Source of the DNA: Parvimonas sp. oral taxon 393 str. F0440
Lineage (GTDB): Bacteria > Bacillota > Clostridia > Tissierellales > Peptoniphilaceae
Direction of reading: 5' to 3'
Length of the DNA stretch: 64,000 nucleotides
NCBI GenBank assembly: GCA_000223315.2
Contig: AFUS01000004.1
Location: 496,001-560,000 of the forward strand
The stretch's first letter is position 1; every line of letters starts with the position of its first letter. The notes under the pieces were generated by a model, which had not been told where the DNA came from, did not search any database, and was given only the letters and a program-made list of their open reading frames with translations. A program made the translations under genes and the position numbers. Below are positions 19,947-30,433 of this stretch, piece after piece.

Positions 19947-20668
19947 ATGTTTAAAAATAAAAATTTTTTATAATGGTATTATTATTTATATTATTTTCTT
20001 TTACAGCTTGTTCAGATGAAAAAGATGTTGGTGATATATTTGAAAAAATAAAAGAAGCAAATAATACTATTCAGTCATATATATTGGTTAATGAAATAAA
20101 TAGTGAAAATAGGGGAACTGTAATGATTCAAACTATGAAGGCTGAATTGATTAATGATAAAAGTACTAAGGAAATCACTAAAGGTAAGGCATCTATCAGA
20201 TATAGTGGAAATTCAAATTATGAACAAAATAATTATGATGTCGAATTTGTTGGTGATGAAAACAAAACAATGATTATAACAAAAAAAGTAAATGGTGAGG
20301 AAAATAGAAAAGAAGAAAATAACGTCAATTATAATATATATCCAAACTATTTTAAATTGTTAGATGGTATTTATTCTATTGAAGAAAAAGATTTAAAATT
20401 GGAAGAAACGGATACTGAATACCATTTAAAATTAAAAAATGACAATAAAAGTTTAAAAGTTTTTAATTTGTTAAAATCAGAATATAAATTAGCTCTTCAT
20501 AATGTTTCAGAAAAAGAAGTTGATATGACATTTGAAGCTGTATTTGATAAAAATACATTTTATTTAAAAAATATAATTTGGAAAATAGAGTATAGTGGAT
20601 ATAAAGGTCAATTTAAAACTAAAAACACTACAACATATTCAGATTGGAACAAGGTGAATTTAGACTAA
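19947..20668 (+). CDS. putative lipoprotein of unknown function (frameshifted in signal peptide)
   Basis: The frame from ATG 19973 gives 231 residues beginning MVLLFILFSFTAC, with a lipobox Cys but no charged n-region and no ribosome binding site. An ATG at 19947 has GGGGTG at the right distance. It joins the same frame if one T is added to the six-T run 19964-19969, giving MFKNKNFFIMVLLFILFSF before the lipobox. I therefore prefer 19947. The mature part is rich in Lys, Asn and Glu and alternates in a beta-strand-like way (for example IQSYILVNEINSENRG and GKASIRYSG). This is reminiscent of LolA-like or other secreted beta-rich lipoproteins, but no family is assigned. It is flanked by the palindromic repeat and a terminator. 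Confidence 0.7.
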
Positions 20669-20689
20669 AAAATAGAATATAGTTTTTTT

Positions 20690-20720
20690 ATGTTACTCTA
20701 TAATGAGTAGCATTTTTTTT
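20690..20720 (+). terminator. intrinsic terminator after the lipoprotein gene
   Basis: ATGTTACTC (20690-20698), loop TATAAT, GAGTAGCAT (20705-20713), eight T; nine pairs including one G-U. Confidence 0.8.
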
Positions 20721-20773
20721 GAAGGATTATAATACTTTGTGGGTATAAATTCTTTGAATATGTATTAAATCTA

Positions 20774-20802
20774 TTGAAATATATGTTTTTTTATGTTATA
20801 AT
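20774..20802 (+). promoter_or_regulatory. promoter of tig
   Basis: TTGAAA (20774-20779), 17-bp spacer, TATAAT (20797-20802), with a leader of about 55 nt. Confidence 0.7.
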
Positions 20803-20861
20803 TTTTGGGTATGTAAATAGAAAATAATATAATTTTTATAGAGCGATTAGGAGGAAATTAA

Positions 20862-22187
20862 ATGAATACTAAATTAGTATCAAGAGATGAAAAGAAAATA
20901 GTTTTTACATCAGAAATTAGTTCAGAGGCTTTTGAAGCTTCAATTAATAAAGTTTATAACAAAATGAGATCAAGATTTAACATTCCAGGATTCAGAAAGG
21001 GTAAAGCTCCAAGAAAAATCATAGAATTAAATTATGGAGAAGGAATTTTCTTTGAAGATGCAGTAAATGATTTGTTACCTGACCTATTCGAAGAATCTGT
21101 AAAAGAATTAGAAATTGGTAAAGATATCTGTGGAATGCCAAAAATAGATATTGAAGAGTTTGATAAAAACAAAGCTATAGTTATTAAGTTTGAACAAGAA
21201 TTAAAACCTGTTCCTGAATTAGGTGATTATAAAAATTTAGTAGCTGATGATGTTAAGTTTGAAGTAACTGATGAAATGGTTGATGAAAGAGTAAATAAAG
21301 AACGTGAAAATAATGCAAGAATAGTTTCAATTGAAGATAGACCTGTAAAGGATATGGATACTGTAAATATTGACTTTGAAGGAAGTGTTGAAGGTGTTCC
21401 ATTTGAAGGAGGTAAATCTGAAAATTATGATTTAGTAGTAGGTTCACATACTTTTATTCCAGGTTTTGAAGAACAATTAATCGGAAAGAATATTGGAGAT
21501 AATGTTGATGTCAATGTTATTTTCCCTGAAGAATATCATTCAGAAGAATTAAAAGGAAAAGAAGCACTTTTCAAAGTTAAAATAAATTCTATTAAAGAAA
21601 AACAACTTCCTGAATTAGATGACGAGTTTGCCCAAGATGTTTCAGAATTTGATACATTGGAAGAATACAGAGCAGACATTAAAAAGAATCTTATTGAATC
21701 AGCAGAAAGAAATGCATTAGTTCAAAAACAAAATAATGCAATTGATGCTCTTATTGAAAGTTCAAATGTAGAAGCTCCGGAATCTATGGTAAATGAAGAA
21801 GTTGATAAAGCTTTTAGAGATTTTGCCGGTAGAATTAGACAATACAATATGGAATTAGATAACTATTTCAAAATGTTAAATACTACTGAAGAAGCAGTTA
21901 GAGAACAATTAAAACCTGAAGCTACTAAGAGAGCTAATGCAGAACTTGTTATTGACGCTTTTGCAAAATTAGAAAATATTGAAGTATCTGAAGAAGAAAT
22001 TGATAAAGAAATTGATGAATTTGGAAAGAATATGAAAGTAAAAGATTTTGAAGGATTTAAGAAGGAATTAAAATCAGGAGAAGGTCTAGAAGGAATTACT
22101 GCAAGTTTAATTAGAAGAAAAGCGGTTGATCATTTGGTAAGTCTTGTTAAATTCCAAGAACCTAAAAAAGAAACTGTTGAAGAATAA
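20862..22187 (+). CDS. tig: trigger factor, ribosome-associated chaperone and prolyl isomerase
   Basis: 441-residue chaperone that binds nascent chains at the ribosomal exit next to L23. The ribosome-binding signature FNIPGFRKGKAPRK is near residues 40-53. The FKBP-type isomerase domain (about 150-240) contains DTVNIDFEGSVEGVPFEGG and GSHTFIPGFEEQL. The C-terminal helical arms follow (about 250-430), ending with VKFQEPKKETVEE. It is first of tig-clpP-clpX-lon, a standard Firmicutes order, with AGGAGG before the ATG and a hairpin before clpP. Confidence 0.97.
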   Translation: MNTKLVSRDEKKIVFTSEISSEAFEASINKVYNKMRSRFNIPGFRKGKAPRKIIELNYGEGIFFEDAVNDLLPDLFEESVKELEIGKDICGMPKIDIEEFDKNKAIVIKFEQELKPVPELGDYKNLVADDVKFEVTDEMVDERVNKERENNARIVSIEDRPVKDMDTVNIDFEGSVEGVPFEGGKSENYDLVVGSHTFIPGFEEQLIGKNIGDNVDVNVIFPEEYHSEELKGKEALFKVKINSIKEKQLPELDDEFAQDVSEFDTLEEYRADIKKNLIESAERNALVQKQNNAIDALIESSNVEAPESMVNEEVDKAFRDFAGRIRQYNMELDNYFKMLNTTEEAVREQLKPEATKRANAELVIDAFAKLENIEVSEEEIDKEIDEFGKNMKVKDFEGFKKELKSGEGLEGITASLIRRKAVDHLVSLVKFQEPKKETVEE

Positions 22188-22195
22188 TTAGTTAA

Positions 22196-22229
22196 AATAT
22201 AGCTTGCATTATGTTAAGCTATATTTTTT
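22196..22229 (+). terminator. hairpin terminator between tig and clpP
   Basis: AATATAGCTT (22196-22205), ten-base loop, AAGCTATATT (22216-22225), T-tail. Partial read-through would couple clpP-clpX-lon to tig; no separate promoter is obvious in the short gap. Confidence 0.8.
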
Positions 22230-22243
22230 ATTAGGAGGTAATT

Positions 22244-22822
22244 ATGGCACTTATACCAATGGTAGTTGAACAAACTAATAGAGGAGAAAGGTCTTATGAT
22301 ATATATTCAAGACTTTTAAAAGAGAGAATTATATTTTTAAGTGGAGAAGTTAATGATCAAATGGCTGATTTGATTGTTGCACAACTTTTGTTTTTAGAAT
22401 CAGAAGATCCCAAAAAAGATATTCAAATTTATATAAATAGTCCAGGAGGATCAGTTAGTGCAGGACTTGCAATTTATGATACAATGCAATATATTAAACC
22501 TGATGTAAGTACTATTTGTATTGGTCGTGCTGCAAGTATGGGAGCATTTTTATTGACATCAGGAGCAAAGGGAAAGAGATTTGCACTGCCTAATGCTGAT
22601 ATTATGATTCACCAACCATTAGGAGGAGCACAAGGGCAAGCTGAAGATATTAGAATTCAAGCTCAAAAGATTTTACAAGTTAGAGCTACTCTAAATGAAA
22701 TTTTGGCAAAGAGAACAGGACAATCACTTAAAAAAATTGAAAAAGATACAGATAGAGATTTCTATATGACTGCTCATGAAGCAAAAGAATATGGAATAAT
22801 TGATGAAGTAATTGAAAATTAA
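22244..22822 (+). CDS. clpP: ATP-dependent Clp protease proteolytic subunit
   Basis: 192-residue serine peptidase that forms the tetradecameric barrel degraded substrates are fed into by ClpX. The catalytic triad is visible: Ser98 in GRAASMGAF, His123 in MIHQPLGG and an Asp near residue 172. [11 protein letters not shown] forms the oxyanion region. The length is normal and AGGAGG precedes the ATG. It is followed 10 bp later by clpX. Confidence 0.97.
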   Translation: MALIPMVVEQTNRGERSYDIYSRLLKERIIFLSGEVNDQMADLIVAQLLFLESEDPKKDIQIYINSPGGSVSAGLAIYDTMQYIKPDVSTICIGRAASMGAFLLTSGAKGKRFALPNADIMIHQPLGGAQGQAEDIRIQAQKILQVRATLNEILAKRTGQSLKKIEKDTDRDFYMTAHEAKEYGIIDEVIEN

Positions 22823-22832
22823 GGAGTAAATT

Positions 22833-24056
22833 TTGGAAAAAAAGATTACTAGATGTTCTTTTTGTGGAAAAGAGGTTGAAGAAGTAGATCAAATAGTAAG
22901 CGGAATTAATGCAAATATATGCAATGAATGTATTGAAATTTGCCATTCTATGCTTGAATACCAAGAAAGAACAAAGAAAAAAGAAAGTTTAGAAAAATTA
23001 CCAACTCCGGTAGAAATCAAGAAAATTTTAGACGAATATATTATACAACAGGACAATGCAAAAAAAGCACTGAGTGTTGCTGTATATAATCACTATAAGA
23101 GAATTAATAGAGATGTTGAGAGTGAAGTAGAAATTCAAAAGTCCAATATCTTACTTGTTGGACCTACAGGAAGCGGTAAGACTCTTTTGGCTCAAACTCT
23201 TGCAAAAGTTTTAGATGTTCCATTTGCAATTGCAGATGCGACAACTTTAACAGAAGCTGGATATGTAGGAGAAGATGTTGAGAATATAATTTTGAAATTA
23301 GTTCAGGCAGCAGATTATGATATAGAAAGAGCCGAAAAAGGAATAATATATATTGATGAAATTGATAAAATTACTAGGAAAAGTGAAAATCCTTCAATAA
23401 CCAGAGATGTTAGTGGAGAGGGTGTTCAACAATCACTTTTAAAAATTATAGAAGGAACAGTTGCAAATGTTCCTCCTAAAGGAGGAAGAAAACATCCTGA
23501 TCAACAATATATTCAAGTTGATACTACAAATATTTTATTTATTGTAGGAGGAGCTTTTCAAGGTATTGATTCAATTTTAAAAGCCAGACTTGAGAAAAAA
23601 TCAATGGGATTTGGCGCAGATGTTAAAACGGATAAACTTGATGATTTTTCTGAAATAATTAAGAATTTAAGACCTGAAGATTTACTAAAATATGGTTTGA
23701 TACCTGAATTTGTTGGTAGAATTCCAATGATTGTAACTTTAGAAAGTTTAAATGAAAATTCTTTAATTAGAATTTTAGAAGAACCAAAAAATGCTTTAAT
23801 TAAACAATATAAAGAACTTTTATCTATGGATAATATTGAACTTGAGTTTGAAAAAGATGCAATTAAAGAAATAGCAAAGATAGCTCTTGAAAGAAAAACA
23901 GGAGCAAGAGGTTTACGTGCTGTTATAGAAAGCGCTCTTTTAGATACTATGTTTACATTACCTTCTGAAAAAAATGTTGAAAAATGTATTGTTACAAAAG
24001 ATGTTGTTTTAGGAAAGGCAAATCCCGTTTTAACTTATAAAGAAAGTAAAAAATAG
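22833..24056 (+). CDS. clpX: ATP-dependent Clp protease ATP-binding subunit ClpX
   Basis: 407-residue AAA+ unfoldase that delivers substrates to ClpP. It starts with TTG (22833) behind AAGGAG. The N-terminal zinc domain has CSFCGK and CNECIEIC. Walker A GPTGSGKT is near residue 110, Walker [10 protein letters not shown] near 175, and the pore and ClpP-contact region follows, with [13 protein letters not shown] near the C-terminus. Length and motifs are normal. It is the third gene of the proteolysis operon; lon starts 12 bp downstream. Confidence 0.97.
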   Translation: MEKKITRCSFCGKEVEEVDQIVSGINANICNECIEICHSMLEYQERTKKKESLEKLPTPVEIKKILDEYIIQQDNAKKALSVAVYNHYKRINRDVESEVEIQKSNILLVGPTGSGKTLLAQTLAKVLDVPFAIADATTLTEAGYVGEDVENIILKLVQAADYDIERAEKGIIYIDEIDKITRKSENPSITRDVSGEGVQQSLLKIIEGTVANVPPKGGRKHPDQQYIQVDTTNILFIVGGAFQGIDSILKARLEKKSMGFGADVKTDKLDDFSEIIKNLRPEDLLKYGLIPEFVGRIPMIVTLESLNENSLIRILEEPKNALIKQYKELLSMDNIELEFEKDAIKEIAKIALERKTGARGLRAVIESALLDTMFTLPSEKNVEKCIVTKDVVLGKANPVLTYKESKK

Positions 24057-24068
24057 AGGAAAAAATTT

Positions 24069-26415
24069 ATGAGCAAAACAAATTTTAATGTTGAAGAAAA
24101 ATTAAATAGACCTGTAATCGCACTTAGAGGACTTTGGATTTATCCTTATTCTGTTGTTCATTTTGATGCAGGAAGAAAAAAGTCAATAGATGCAATAGAG
24201 TCTGCATTAAAAAAGGATTCAATTTTAGTTGCTTTTACTCAAAAAGATATTAGGACAGAAGATCCCAAATCTGAAGATTTGTATGAAATGGGTACTGTCG
24301 TTATCGTTAAACAAATTTTAAAGATGAATAATGGAATTACAAGAGTTTTAGCTGAAGGGATTTGTAGATGTAGAGCAAAGAAGATTTATGATGATGGAAA
24401 ATTTTTAACGGCAGATGTTGAAGAATTTTATTATGATGAGGTCGGAGAAGAAGTAGATTCTGAATTGGCAACTTTAAGAAATATGGTTGAAGTTGCATTT
24501 GAAGAATATACTGCAAAGAAAAGACATTTAGATGTTGATACTGAAATAAGTGTTCAAAATTCTTCAAATATGGATAAATTTACAAATAATGTAGCAAGTT
24601 ATATAATGCGATTATCTGATGATGAACATTATGAAAACTTTAAAATTTTTGATATGAGAGAAAGACTTGAAAAGCTTTATGAAATTTTACAAAATTCCAT
24701 AGAATTATCATTTTTGGAAGAAAGTTTATCCAGAAAAGTTTCATCAAGATTAAATAAAAATCAAAGAGAATACTATCTAAGAGAACAACTGAATGTAATA
24801 AAAGAAGAACTTGGAGAAGGAGAAGATATAAGCTCCGAATTGGATGAGTATGCCAATACTATAATGAGTTTTGGATTTGATGAAAATATTGAAGAAATGC
24901 TATTTAAGGAAATTAGAAAACTTTCAGAAATACCTTCAGGTTCTCCGGAAGGAAATGTAATTAGAAGTTATCTCGATAAAATAGTCGCATTGCCTTGGAA
25001 AAAATCTAAAAAAGAAAAATTGGATGTAGCTTATACAAGAAAGATTTTAGATAAAGACCATTTCGGACTTAAGGATGTTAAAGATAGAATTATTGAATCT
25101 ATTGCTTTAAGAAAAATTTCTAATAATCAAAAAGGCTCAATAATTTGCTTAGTTGGACCTCCGGGAGTTGGTAAAACTTCTATTGCAAAATCTATCGCAA
25201 AATCTTTGAATAGAGAATTTGTTTCCATGCGTTTAGGTGGGCTTCATGATGAAAGTGAAATAAGAGGGCATAGAAGAACTTATGTAGGGGCAATGCCGGG
25301 TAAAATTTTAACTCTATTAGAACAATGTAAAGTTAATAATCCAGTTATGTTACTTGATGAGATAGATAAGGTTTCAAATGACTTTAGAGGAGATCCTTCA
25401 AGTGCATTACTTGAAGTTTTAGATCCTGAACAAAACAATAAGTTTACAGATAATTATATAAATATTCCTTTTGACCTTTCAAAAGTTATGTTTATAACTA
25501 CTGCAAATACAACTTCTACAATTCCATCTCCATTACTTGATAGAATGGAAATTATTCCGGTTTCTAGCTATACTTATGACGAAAAAGAAAAATTGCTATC
25601 AATCATTTGATTCCAAAGGCATTTAAAAACTTTTCAATGACTAAGAAAATGCTTGACATAAAAGCTGATGCGGTAAGGGATATCATTAGATATTATACTA
25701 GAGAATCCGGTGTAAGAAACTTGGAAAGAATGATTGAAAAAATAATTAGAAAAGCTGCTGTAATTTTAGTTTCAAAAGAAAGTCAAAAAGTTACAGTTAA
25801 TTCAAAAAATCTTGCTGATTTCTTAGGAAAGAAAAAATTCCACGATGATATTTTGGAAAAAGAAGATAAGGTTGGACTTGTAAACGGATTGGCTTGGACA
25901 GAAGTTGGTGGAGAACTTTTAACAATAGAAACCGATATTGTAAACGGAACCGGAAAAATTCAACTTACAGGACAACTTGGTGAAGTTATGAAAGAATCTG
26001 CAATGACTGCGATTTCATTTGTTAGAAGTAAAGCTGATAAATTTAATATCAAAGAAGATTTTTATAAGGAAAAAGATATACACATTCACGTTCCTGAAGG
26101 AGCAGTACCAAAAGATGGCCCTTCTGCTGGGATAACTATGACTACAGCAATAGTTAGTGCACTTACAAACAGAAAAGTAAATAGACAATTTGCAATGACA
26201 GGAGAAGTCACTTTAAGAGGAAGAGTTCTAGCGATAGGAGGACTTAAAGAAAAAATCCTTGCAGCAAATAGATATGGAATAAAAATATAATCATTCCAAA
26301 AGAAAATGAAGTTGATATTGATGAAATTCCTGAAGAAATTAGAGAAACATTAAAAATTTATACAGTTTCCGATGTTTGTGAAGTATTAGATTTAGTTTTA
26401 GAAAAAGAGGTGTAA
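24069..26415 (+). CDS. lon: ATP-dependent protease Lon (two frameshifts)
   Basis: About 782 residues after repair, normal for Lon. The N-terminal LON substrate domain starts [20 protein letters not shown]. Walker A is GPPGVGKTS, Walker [13 protein letters not shown], and the catalytic Ser lies in [12 protein letters not shown] with its partner Lys in the C-terminal P domain. The frame is lost at the five-A run 25588-25592 and again at the five-A run 26281-26285. One extra A at each restores [15 protein letters not shown] and [19 protein letters not shown]. Two independent errors in an otherwise perfectly conserved gene argue for sequence error rather than decay. The engB GTG start lies 1 bp after its stop. 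Confidence 0.92.
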
Positions 26416-26416
26416 T

Positions 26417-27007
26417 GTGAAAATAATCTCAAGTGAATTAGAACAAATAGCTGCGATTATTTCACAGTATCCTGATTCTAATTTAAAAGAAGTTGCCTTT
26501 GCCGGCAGGAGTAATGTTGGGAAATCAAGTTTTATAAATGCTTTCATAAACAGGAAAAATTTAGCTAGAACCAGTTCCAAACCCGGGAAAACAAGAACTG
26601 TAAATTTCTATAAAATAAATAATTCATTTAGATTAGTGGATTTGCCGGGATATGGATATGCACAAGTTTCTAAAAGTGAAAAGGAAAAATGGGGAGTAAT
26701 TATTGAAACCTACCTTTCAAACAGAGAAAATTTGTGTGAAGTTATTCTTATTGTAGATATTAGACATGCTCCTAGTAAGGAAGATGTTATGATGTATAAC
26801 TGGCTTTTAGAATATGGATTTAGTGGTTATGTTATAGCAACTAAAGCTGATAAAATTTCTAAAGGACAATGGAATAAACATTTAAAAGTTGTTAGAGAAA
26901 CTTTAGGAATAAAGGATATGAATTTAGTTATTCCATTTAGTTCAGATTCAAAAGCGAATTTAGAGGCAGTTCATAACAAAATAGAAGAAATATTAAGCTG
27001 TGAGTAA
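26417..27007 (+). CDS. engB: ribosome biogenesis GTP-binding protein YsxC/EngB
   Basis: 196-residue TRAFAC GTPase needed for late 50S assembly. It starts with GTG (26417), almost touching the lon stop, with GAGGTG as ribosome binding site inside lon. G1 GRSNVGKSS (residues 30-38), G3 DLPGYG, G4 TKADK and G5 SSDSK are all present. A terminator hairpin begins inside its last codons, so it ends the tig-clpP-clpX-lon-engB unit. This lon-engB neighbourhood is common in Firmicutes. Confidence 0.95.
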   Translation: MKIISSELEQIAAIISQYPDSNLKEVAFAGRSNVGKSSFINAFINRKNLARTSSKPGKTRTVNFYKINNSFRLVDLPGYGYAQVSKSEKEKWGVIIETYLSNRENLCEVILIVDIRHAPSKEDVMMYNWLLEYGFSGYVIATKADKISKGQWNKHLKVVRETLGIKDMNLVIPFSSDSKANLEAVHNKIEEILSCE

Positions 27008-27021
27008 TCACAGCTTTTTTA
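26995..27021 (+). terminator. intrinsic terminator overlapping the engB stop
   Basis: AAGCTGTGA (26995-27003), loop GTAA, TCACAGCTT (27008-27016), T-tail. The stop codon TAA is inside the loop. Confidence 0.85.
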
Positions 27022-27086
27022 GTCTATATTTCTTGTTAATAGCATTAATTTAAGATTTATAATTGAATTAAAGCTAGTCCATACTA

Positions 27087-27115
27087 TTGACTTTTTAACC
27101 TGTTTCTTCTAAAAT
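27087..27115 (+). promoter_or_regulatory. promoter of the ABC exporter gene
   Basis: TTGACT (27087-27092), 17-bp spacer, TAAAAT (27110-27115). Confidence 0.7.
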
Positions 27116-27169
27116 AGTGCTATAAATATGATATTCTTTGAAAAGGTTATCCGTTGAGGAGGAGATATT

Positions 27170-28858
27170 ATGAAAAAAATATGGAAAAATAATTTGAATA
27201 TTTTGCTACCGCTTTTTGTAGTTATGTTTATTTATATTTCATTGGAAATAGGAGTTGCAATGTTTTTTGGTTATGTTATAGATTCAGCAAGTGGAGCAAT
27301 AAATATGCAATTTTCTAAGGTTATGATTTATACTTTTGCTTTACTTATTACAGAGAGCGTTTTTAAATGGATTTATGAAGTTATGAGTTATAAATTTGTA
27401 GCAAAAATGTCTTTAGATACAAAGATTTACATATTTAATAATTTGATAAAACAAGATATTGAAAGTTTTTATAATAATGATGTAGGAGATAAGATTTCAA
27501 TTCTTACTAATGATATTAATACAATAGAAACAGAGTATTTTAGAACATTTTTAAATTTAGTTAAATCAGGATTTTTGTTTCTTTTTGCCTTTGGGACAAT
27601 TTTCTATGTTTCCTATCAAATGACGATTGCTTTAATGATATTGTCTATAATTTCATTTGTTTTTGGAAATATTCCAATGAAAAATTTAAAAACTTTTAAA
27701 GAGAAATTTTCAAATTCTCAAAGTGAATATACTGCAAGAACAAGCGAATATTTTAATGGTTATGAAACAATCAAAGTATTTGGACTAGAAAAATTTATTT
27801 CAAAAGTGTTTTATAATAACTCAAAAAATGTTTATGATAAAGGGCTTGCATATCAAAAAAGATATAGTTTAGTAACTATGATTTCATACTTTTTTGGAGG
27901 TTTTACATTTTTAGGTGGTTTTGTTTGTGGGGGATATTTAGCGTATAAAGGATTTATAACACTTGGACAAATGATTGTTTGTGTTCAACTTACAAATCAT
28001 ATTGTAAATCCTTTGATGTTTGCTATAGAATCTTATGGAAAATTTAAGTCTGTTGATAAAATATTAAATAAAATCGAAAATACTTTAATTTCAGAAGAAA
28101 ATGTTGAAACAACAGAAATTAAAGACTTTAATAATAAGATTTCTTTAGAGGATGTTAGCTTTAAATATGATGATAAAAAAGTTTTGGAAAATATAACTTT
28201 TGATTTTGAAAAAGGCAAAAAATATGCTTTAGTAGGCTTATCAGGAAGTGGAAAATCAACTTTGATGAAGCTAATTTCAAAAAGAATTAAAGCGAATGAG
28301 GGAAAAATTTGTATAGATGGAACTGATTTGGATGAAATTTCAAGAAATTCTATTATAAATTTAATTTCAACAATTAATCAAAATGTATTTCTATTCAAAG
28401 GAAGTATTTATGATAATATAACATTATTTAGTAAAGATTATTCGGAAGAAAAGGTAAAAGATGTTATATTGAAAGCAGAACTTGGTAAATATTTGGATAG
28501 ATTATATGACAAGGAATTAATTTCTGAAAACGCAAATAACTTATCAGGAGGAGAAAAACAGAGAATTTCAATTGCAAGATCTTTGATAAAGGATACAAAG
28601 ATAATACTTGCTGACGAAATTTTATCAAGTTTGGATAATGAAATTGCATTTTCAATAGAAAAGGGACTACTTGAACTTGAAAATATAACATTGATTTCTG
28701 TAACACATAGATTAATAAAGGAAAATTTGAAACAATATGACAAAATATTGGTATTAAAAGATGGAAAAATAGAAGAAAAAGGTAATTTTGAAGAACTTAT
28801 GAGTTTTGATTCATACTTTAAGAAGTTATATACAATTTCTGAAGTTGAAAATAATTAA
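27170..28858 (+). CDS. ABC transporter, fused permease and ATP-binding protein
   Basis: 562-residue half-transporter of the exporter type. About six membrane helices occupy residues 10-300, starting with NILLPLFVVMFIYISLEIGV. The nucleotide-binding domain has Walker A LVGLSGSGKST near residue 350, the signature LSGGEKQRISIA near 463, and Walker B IILADEI. The usual LDE is here ADE, with the catalytic Glu kept. It is a single gene with its own promoter and GGAGGAG site, so a homodimer is likely. The substrate is unknown; lipid, peptide or drug export would all fit. There is no adjacent partner or regulator. Confidence 0.88.
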   Translation: MKKIWKNNLNILLPLFVVMFIYISLEIGVAMFFGYVIDSASGAINMQFSKVMIYTFALLITESVFKWIYEVMSYKFVAKMSLDTKIYIFNNLIKQDIESFYNNDVGDKISILTNDINTIETEYFRTFLNLVKSGFLFLFAFGTIFYVSYQMTIALMILSIISFVFGNIPMKNLKTFKEKFSNSQSEYTARTSEYFNGYETIKVFGLEKFISKVFYNNSKNVYDKGLAYQKRYSLVTMISYFFGGFTFLGGFVCGGYLAYKGFITLGQMIVCVQLTNHIVNPLMFAIESYGKFKSVDKILNKIENTLISEENVETTEIKDFNNKISLEDVSFKYDDKKVLENITFDFEKGKKYALVGLSGSGKSTLMKLISKRIKANEGKICIDGTDLDEISRNSIINLISTINQNVFLFKGSIYDNITLFSKDYSEEKVKDVILKAELGKYLDRLYDKELISENANNLSGGEKQRISIARSLIKDTKIILADEILSSLDNEIAFSIEKGLLELENITLISVTHRLIKENLKQYDKILVLKDGKIEEKGNFEELMSFDSYFKKLYTISEVENN

Positions 28859-28917
28859 TTATAAAATTTTTGTAAAAAATAAATTGATAAAAAATATCAA
28901 TTATATCTAAAAATCTA

Positions 28918-28945
28918 TTGAAATATTTTTTTGTTGTGCTATTAT
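28918..28945 (+). promoter_or_regulatory. promoter of pepC
   Basis: TTGAAA (28918-28923), 16-bp spacer, TATTAT (28940-28945). Confidence 0.6.
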
Positions 28946-28982
28946 GAGTATGTTGAAAATAAAAAAATGGAGGGAATAAATT

Positions 28983-30314
28983 ATGGTAACAAATGAAATG
29001 ATGAAAAATTTTAAAGAACGTTTTGAAAGCGATTTATCAAGCAAAGTAATTTCAAATGCAATTGCAAAAAATGGTATTCAAGATAGTTCAATTAATAATG
29101 ATGCTTTAAGATTTCATAATTTTAAGTTTTCAGACAGCGTAAAGAAAGCTGAAATTACAAATCAAAAGAAATCAGGACGTTGTTGGATGTTTTCAGGGCT
29201 TAATGTTTTGAGATTAAAAGTTATGGAAAGACTTAATTTAAAAACTTTTGAATTTTCACAAGTTTATCTTTTCTTTATGGATAAAATGGAAAAATCAAAT
29301 AATTTCCTAGAACTTATGATTGAACATATAGATGAGCCATTAGGATCAAGACTTATGGATAGTTTATTAGATTTAGGCGCTGATGATGGAAACTTTTTTG
29401 AATGTTTTGATGATTTGATTTCAAAACATGGTATTGTTCCTAAGTCAGTTATGCCGGAAACTTTCAGTTCATCTGATTCTGGTGCTTTTGTTGAACAAAT
29501 CAATGTAAGATTGAAGAGAACTGCAATGAATATGAGAAAAGCACATTCAAATGGAGCTTCAGTTCAAGAATTAAAGAAATTAAAAGAAGAAACTCTTTAT
29601 GAAGTTTATAATATTTGTACAAAAGTTTTAGGAAAATTACCGGAAACTTTTGATTTTGAATATACAGATAAAGACGATAAATTCCAAAAGATTACAAATT
29701 TAACTCCAAAAAAATTCTATGAAGAATATGTTGGAAATTACTTTGAAAATAAAGTTGATTTAATTGAAGATCCAAGAGGTAAGTATCCATTTGGTAAAAG
29801 AATAGAATTAAAATATTTTAAATCTGTTAGAGAAGGAAATCCTGTTGCTTCTTTAAATGTTCCTCAAGAAGACATTAAAAAAGCTATAATCGCATCTATA
29901 AAAGCTGGAGAAGCTGTGTGGTTTGCTTGTGATGTTATGAAGAACTGTGATAGAAAATTAGGTATAATGGATAAAGATTTATTTAATTATGATGAAACTT
30001 TAACAGAACTTGGAGAATTTTCTAAAGCTGACAGAATTGACTATAGATATACAGATTTAACTCATGCTATGACATTTGTAGGAGTTGATTTGGATGAAAA
30101 TGGAAATCCAATTAAGTGGCAAGTTGAAAACTCTTGGGGAGATGAAGTTGGAGAAAAGGGAATATTCTCAATGAGCGACTCTTGGTTTACAAATGAAAAC
30201 ATTTCAGCAATAGTAGATAAAAAATTCGTTGATGAAAAATGGTTAAAAGGTTTAGAAGAAGAATCTATAAAGATTGAACCTTGGGAACCATATGCAATGA
30301 TGTTAAAAAGATAG
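28983..30314 (+). CDS. pepC: aminopeptidase C (bleomycin hydrolase family)
   Basis: 443-residue cytosolic cysteine aminopeptidase, family C1B, which trims amino acids from peptides as a hexameric self-compartmentalised enzyme. The catalytic Cys lies in KKSGRCWMFSG (C67), the His in DLTHAMTFVG (about 361) and the Asn in VENSWGDEVG (about 383). The C-terminus PWEPYAMMLKR is close to the family's conserved end that inserts in the active site. It is monocistronic, with GGAGGG before the ATG and its own terminator. Together with the next gene it supports peptide use by an amino-acid-fermenting organism (inference). Confidence 0.94.
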   Translation: MVTNEMMKNFKERFESDLSSKVISNAIAKNGIQDSSINNDALRFHNFKFSDSVKKAEITNQKKSGRCWMFSGLNVLRLKVMERLNLKTFEFSQVYLFFMDKMEKSNNFLELMIEHIDEPLGSRLMDSLLDLGADDGNFFECFDDLISKHGIVPKSVMPETFSSSDSGAFVEQINVRLKRTAMNMRKAHSNGASVQELKKLKEETLYEVYNICTKVLGKLPETFDFEYTDKDDKFQKITNLTPKKFYEEYVGNYFENKVDLIEDPRGKYPFGKRIELKYFKSVREGNPVASLNVPQEDIKKAIIASIKAGEAVWFACDVMKNCDRKLGIMDKDLFNYDETLTELGEFSKADRIDYRYTDLTHAMTFVGVDLDENGNPIKWQVENSWGDEVGEKGIFSMSDSWFTNENISAIVDKKFVDEKWLKGLEEESIKIEPWEPYAMMLKR

Positions 30315-30319
30315 TTTTT

Positions 30320-30348
30320 AAGGAATTACTACGGTAATTCCTTTTTTT
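30320..30348 (+). terminator. intrinsic terminator after pepC
   Basis: AAGGAATTAC (30320-30329), TACG loop, GTAATTCCTT (30334-30343), T-tail. Confidence 0.9.
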
Positions 30349-30433
30349 GGATTTTTAAATCTTTATAAGACTATTTTTTATTGTCAAATTATGTTAAAAT
30401 AGTTTTGAAATATTAATTAAATAGGAGGTATTT